From Bacteroidota bacterium (lineage in GTDB: Bacteria; Bacteroidota; Ignavibacteria; Ignavibacteriales; Melioribacteraceae), in assembly GCA_023447335.1 (NCBI GenBank), contig JAEXOD010000151.1, positions 1 through 24,864 of the forward strand: DNA of 24,864 nt. Reading direction: 5' to 3'. The notes beneath the pieces are model-generated. The model saw only the letters and a list, made by a program, of their open reading frames with translations, did not search any database and had not been told where the DNA came from. Positions 22,404 through 24,864 of the stretch are shown in pieces (within the stretch, counting starts at the first letter, position 1; the number at the start of each line of letters is the position of its first letter). A program made the position numbers and the translations under genes.

Positions 22404-24864
22404 TTAATTTTTAGGAATTATTATTGTAAATTCGGCAAATTCTCCGACTTCGGAATTTACTTTTATTTCACCTTTATGTTCCTGAACAATAATATCGTAA
22501 CTTAAAGATAGTCCTAATCCGGTTCCTTTTCCGGTCGGTTTCGTGGTAAAAAACGGATTAAATACTTTATCAATAATATCCTGAGGAATTCCCTTTCCGT
22601 TATCTCTAATAATTATTTCAACTTTATCTCCCAAATCTTTTGTTGTCACTTTTACTATTGGGTGAAAACTATCCTTTCGTTCTTTTTTCTTTTCATGTAC
22701 CGAGTAACAACCGTTATTAAAAATATTAAGCAAAACGCGACTAATATTTTGCGGAACTATATTTATTGGACCGATATTTTGGTCATATTCCGATTCCATC
22801 TTAATATTAAAGGAAGAATCTTGTGCTCTAAATCCGTGATATGCTAAATTTAGATACTCTGCAACTAAATCGTTAATATTTGTTTTTTGTTTTTCGCCGG
22901 CTTTTCCCCTTGAATGTAATAACATTCCTTTTACGATGCTATCGGCTCTTTTACCGTGTTCATTAATTTTAGTAACGTTATGACTTATATCACCCAATAT
23001 CTCGTCGATATAGTCTAATGATTTAGCGTCCAATTTATCTTTTTGGCTTTCTAATTCTTCTTTTAATTCTTTCGATAAATCTATTGATAACTCCGAAAAA
23101 TTGTTAATAAAATTCAACGGATTTTTTATTTCGTGGGCTATGCCTGCAGTTAATTGACCTAACGAAGCCATTTTTTCGGCTTGCACCAATTGAGATTGAG
23201 CCTCCTTTAATTCTTTGTTTGCTAGGTTTATTTTTTCGTAAGCAAATGCATTATCTAAGGCACTGGCTGTATAAATTGCAAGATTTTTTAATATATTCAA
23301 GTGTTCTTCGGTATAAGCATTTTTATTTAAACTTTGACAAGAAATCACTCCTATTATTCTTTCGCCTACCATTAAAGGTAAATAAATAAGTGATGAAACA
23401 TAAGTGCCCGCTTTAGGTTTATTTCTATGGGTAATATATTTGGAATATTCAATATCCACATCATTAATAAATATCGGCAGTTTATTATCATAACACCAAA
23501 CACCAAATCTATTTTTATCTTCCAAACTAAAACCAAATTCCGGCAAGCGTTCTCCATGCTCTATCGCAAGTTTACAATCTAAAGTATTTTCTTTATTATT
23601 TGCCAACATAATCAACAAAGTATTAGCATCTATTAACCTATTAACGCTTTCATAAACGGTAATAAAAATTGATTCTAAATTTAATGTGGAATTAAGTTGT
23701 TGTCCTATTAAGCTTAATTCCTTAACATTTGCCAATGCTTTATCAAGTTGTTTATTTTTAGCTTCAATTTCTGCAGTTCTTTCCTTAACTTTTACTTCCA
23801 ATGTTTCATTGTATTCTTCAAGTTCTTTTTTAGCCTTTTGCAATTTACCTATTGTATCTTTTAGTTTATTTTGCATCGCCGAAAATGCGTCCGTTAGTTC
23901 AGAAATCTCGTCTTTTGAGTCATATTTTGGAATTTCGGTATCAAAATCACCTTCACTAAAATTATTTGTTGCATGAACTAATCTTCTTAACGGCGTTGTA
24001 ATCGAATTGGAGATAAATATTATTGCCAACAATAAGATAATACCTCCTACTACCGAAATTATAATTACTACTCGGAACAATTTTTTTAACGGAGCTGTAA
24101 ATTCTTCTACCGGGTAAACTATTCCCACAGACCACATGTTTTTGTTAACAGGTGCGTAAGCAATCCAACTTAATTTACCGGTGGCAATGTTTTTATATTC
24201 AATTTCTGCAAAACTTGTCTCCCCTTTTATCATATTATTACCGATCATTTTCAATTGTTCAGATTTTGCTCTTTCTGCTATTGTGAAAATAGTTTCGTTA
24301 ATAATAAGTTCTTGCATGGGGTGTGTAATAATTACTCCGTTTTGTGCAACCATAAACGCATATCCTGTTTCTTCAATTTTTATTGAAGAAGTAATTTCGC
24401 TTAACCAATCTAAAGAAACATCCGCAGTAAACACACCTATAAAATTCTTTCCTCCAAACTCATCATATTCATACATAGGTACCGAATAAGTGCACATTAA
24501 AATATCACCGCCCCCTTCATCAAAATAAGGAAGACTCCATAAAGCCGATCCTATCATCTTTGGTTTACTATACCAGTCTAAATTGAAATAGTCATAATTT
24601 TCATTCCCCAACGGCTTTGAGTGGATTTCCCCGTTTTCTTTATAAACATAAATAGAGTTGTATTTTTTATTATTTGCATAATAGTTTTCTTCAAAGGCAA
24701 TAGCTGAACCGTATATTGACTCATTATTTTTTATAATACAAGTCAAAATCTCTAAAAGCTCCGCATCACTATGCTTTTTTCTTTCCACTATCCTTGCAAA
24801 ATTATCCGGTATTTTTTCAATACCGGTCAACACTCTTTCAACTTTTCCGACTGTTGAATAAAGA
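22404..24864 (-). CDS. dCache-HAMP-GAF sensor histidine kinase, N-terminus cut by window edge
   Basis: Membrane sensor kinase heading the partner-switch operon. The frame is still open at 24864 (upstream codons read LYSTVGKVERVLTG), so the first membrane helix and true start lie outside. Counting from the GTG at 24833: extracellular double-Cache domain up to about residue 250 (YDYFNLDWYSKP, FIGVFTADVSLDWL, GYAFMVAQNGVIITHP), membrane helix about 253-276, HAMP about 275-330, a coiled-coil helix about 325-375, GAF about 375-530, then the kinase core with AHEIKNP (His567), an N box LLNIFNNGCYS, G1 DNGKGI (744-749) and G2 GKGTGLGLSLS. The HEIKNPLNF type has an insert of about 50 residues in the dimerisation helices. 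dCache domains bind small ligands such as amino acids or organic acids; the ligand is unknown. Confidence 0.93.
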   Translation of the reverse strand, partial: LYSTVGKVERVLTGIEKIPDNFARIVERKKHSDAELLEILTCIIKNNESIYGSAIAFEENYYANNKKYNSIYVYKENGEIHSKPLGNENYDYFNLDWYSKPKMIGSALWSLPYFDEGGGDILMCTYSVPMYEYDEFGGKNFIGVFTADVSLDWLSEITSSIKIEETGYAFMVAQNGVIITHPMQELIINETIFTIAERAKSEQLKMIGNNMIKGETSFAEIEYKNIATGKLSWIAYAPVNKNMWSVGIVYPVEEFTAPLKKLFRVVIIISVVGGIILLLAIIFISNSITTPLRRLVHATNNFSEGDFDTEIPKYDSKDEISELTDAFSAMQNKLKDTIGKLQKAKKELEEYNETLEVKVKERTAEIEAKNKQLDKALANVKELSLIGQQLNSTLNLESIFITVYESVNRLIDANTLLIMLANNKENTLDCKLAIEHGERLPEFGFSLEDKNRFGVWCYDNKLPIFINDVDIEYSKYITHRNKPKAGTYVSSLIYLPLMVGERIIGVISCQSLNKNAYTEEHLNILKNLAIYTASALDNAFAYEKINLANKELKEAQSQLVQAEKMASLGQLTAGIAHEIKNPLNFINNFSELSIDLSKELKEELESQKDKLDAKSLDYIDEILGDISHNVTKINEHGKRADSIVKGMLLHSRGKAGEKQKTNINDLVAEYLNLAYHGFRAQDSSFNIKMESEYDQNIGPINIVPQNISRVLLNIFNNGCYSVHEKKKERKDSFHPIVKVTTKDLGDKVEIIIRDNGKGIPQDIIDKVFNPFFTTKPTGKGTGLGLSLSYDIIVQEHKGEIKVNSEVGEFAEFTIIIPKN

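Noticed and set aside
23686..24489. Plus-strand open frames opposite the dCache kinase
   Set aside because: They are antisense shadows of a well-conserved kinase gene, with no ribosome binding sites or domain likeness.
24831..24833. GTG as true start of the dCache kinase
   Set aside because: The frame continues upstream without stop to the window end with family-like residues, and the first membrane helix is still missing, so the gene is simply cut by the edge.
1..24864. CRISPR arrays, tRNA or rRNA genes, transposases and integrases
   Set aside because: No regularly spaced repeats, cloverleaf-like conserved blocks, or recombinase motifs were seen on either strand; the intergenic gaps are short and filled with promoters and terminators.

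Overview
The window reads as a chromosomal segment of an AT-rich, free-living, probably facultative or microaerophilic bacterium of the Bacteroidota/Ignavibacteriota side of the FCB group. The basis is: a near-perfect Bacteroidota-type promoter (TTG, 21 nt, TATGTTTGC) in front of the arginine operon, a GH97-type glycosidase, many TTG start codons, and large soluble multi-PAS histidine kinases. The phylum is an inference; there is no rRNA gene and nothing decisive for a species.

Layout. Positions 1-580 (minus) hold the 5' end of a secreted GH97 glycosidase that runs off the left edge. Positions 581-859 are a divergent control region with palindromes that look like ArgR boxes and the arg promoter. 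Positions 860-8113 (plus) are a tight seven-gene arginine operon, argC-argJ-argB-argD-argR-argG-argH, with 1-19 nt gaps or overlaps. The order is the classical argCJBDFRGH order with argF missing. A small nitroreductase follows (8195-8746). After a roughly 300-nt intergenic region with a hairpin terminator comes a pyrimidine-nucleoside phosphorylase on the minus strand (9053-10369).

Positions 10489-16527 carry two large cytoplasmic multi-PAS histidine kinases. The first has five PAS-like regions plus one GAF and no receiver. The second has four PAS-like regions and a C-terminal receiver, and is preceded by an FNR-like palindrome. The second is followed by a small SdpI-like membrane protein and two tandem bacteriohemerythrins with all seven diiron ligands, ended by a strong terminator (17748-17790). 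This looks like an oxygen or redox sensing cluster.

Positions 17972-20491 form a uracil operon: a UraA-type uracil/proton symporter and a PreA-type dihydropyrimidine dehydrogenase subunit. Together with the nucleoside phosphorylase they suggest salvage or breakdown of pyrimidines. Positions 20517-24864 (minus) form a signalling operon read from the right edge leftwards: a dCache-HAMP-GAF histidine kinase (N-terminus cut by the window), a single-domain response regulator, a receiver-PP2C (RsbU/SpoIIE-like) phosphatase, and a STAS anti-sigma-factor antagonist. This is a complete sensor-to-partner-switch cascade except for the anti-sigma kinase, which is not in view.

No rRNA, tRNA, CRISPR array, insertion sequence or phage gene was recognised. 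No single wholly new system is proven. The best leads are the argF-less operon with its operator region, the FNR-box/kinase/SdpI/hemerythrin cluster, the orphan preA, and the partner-switch operon without its kinase.
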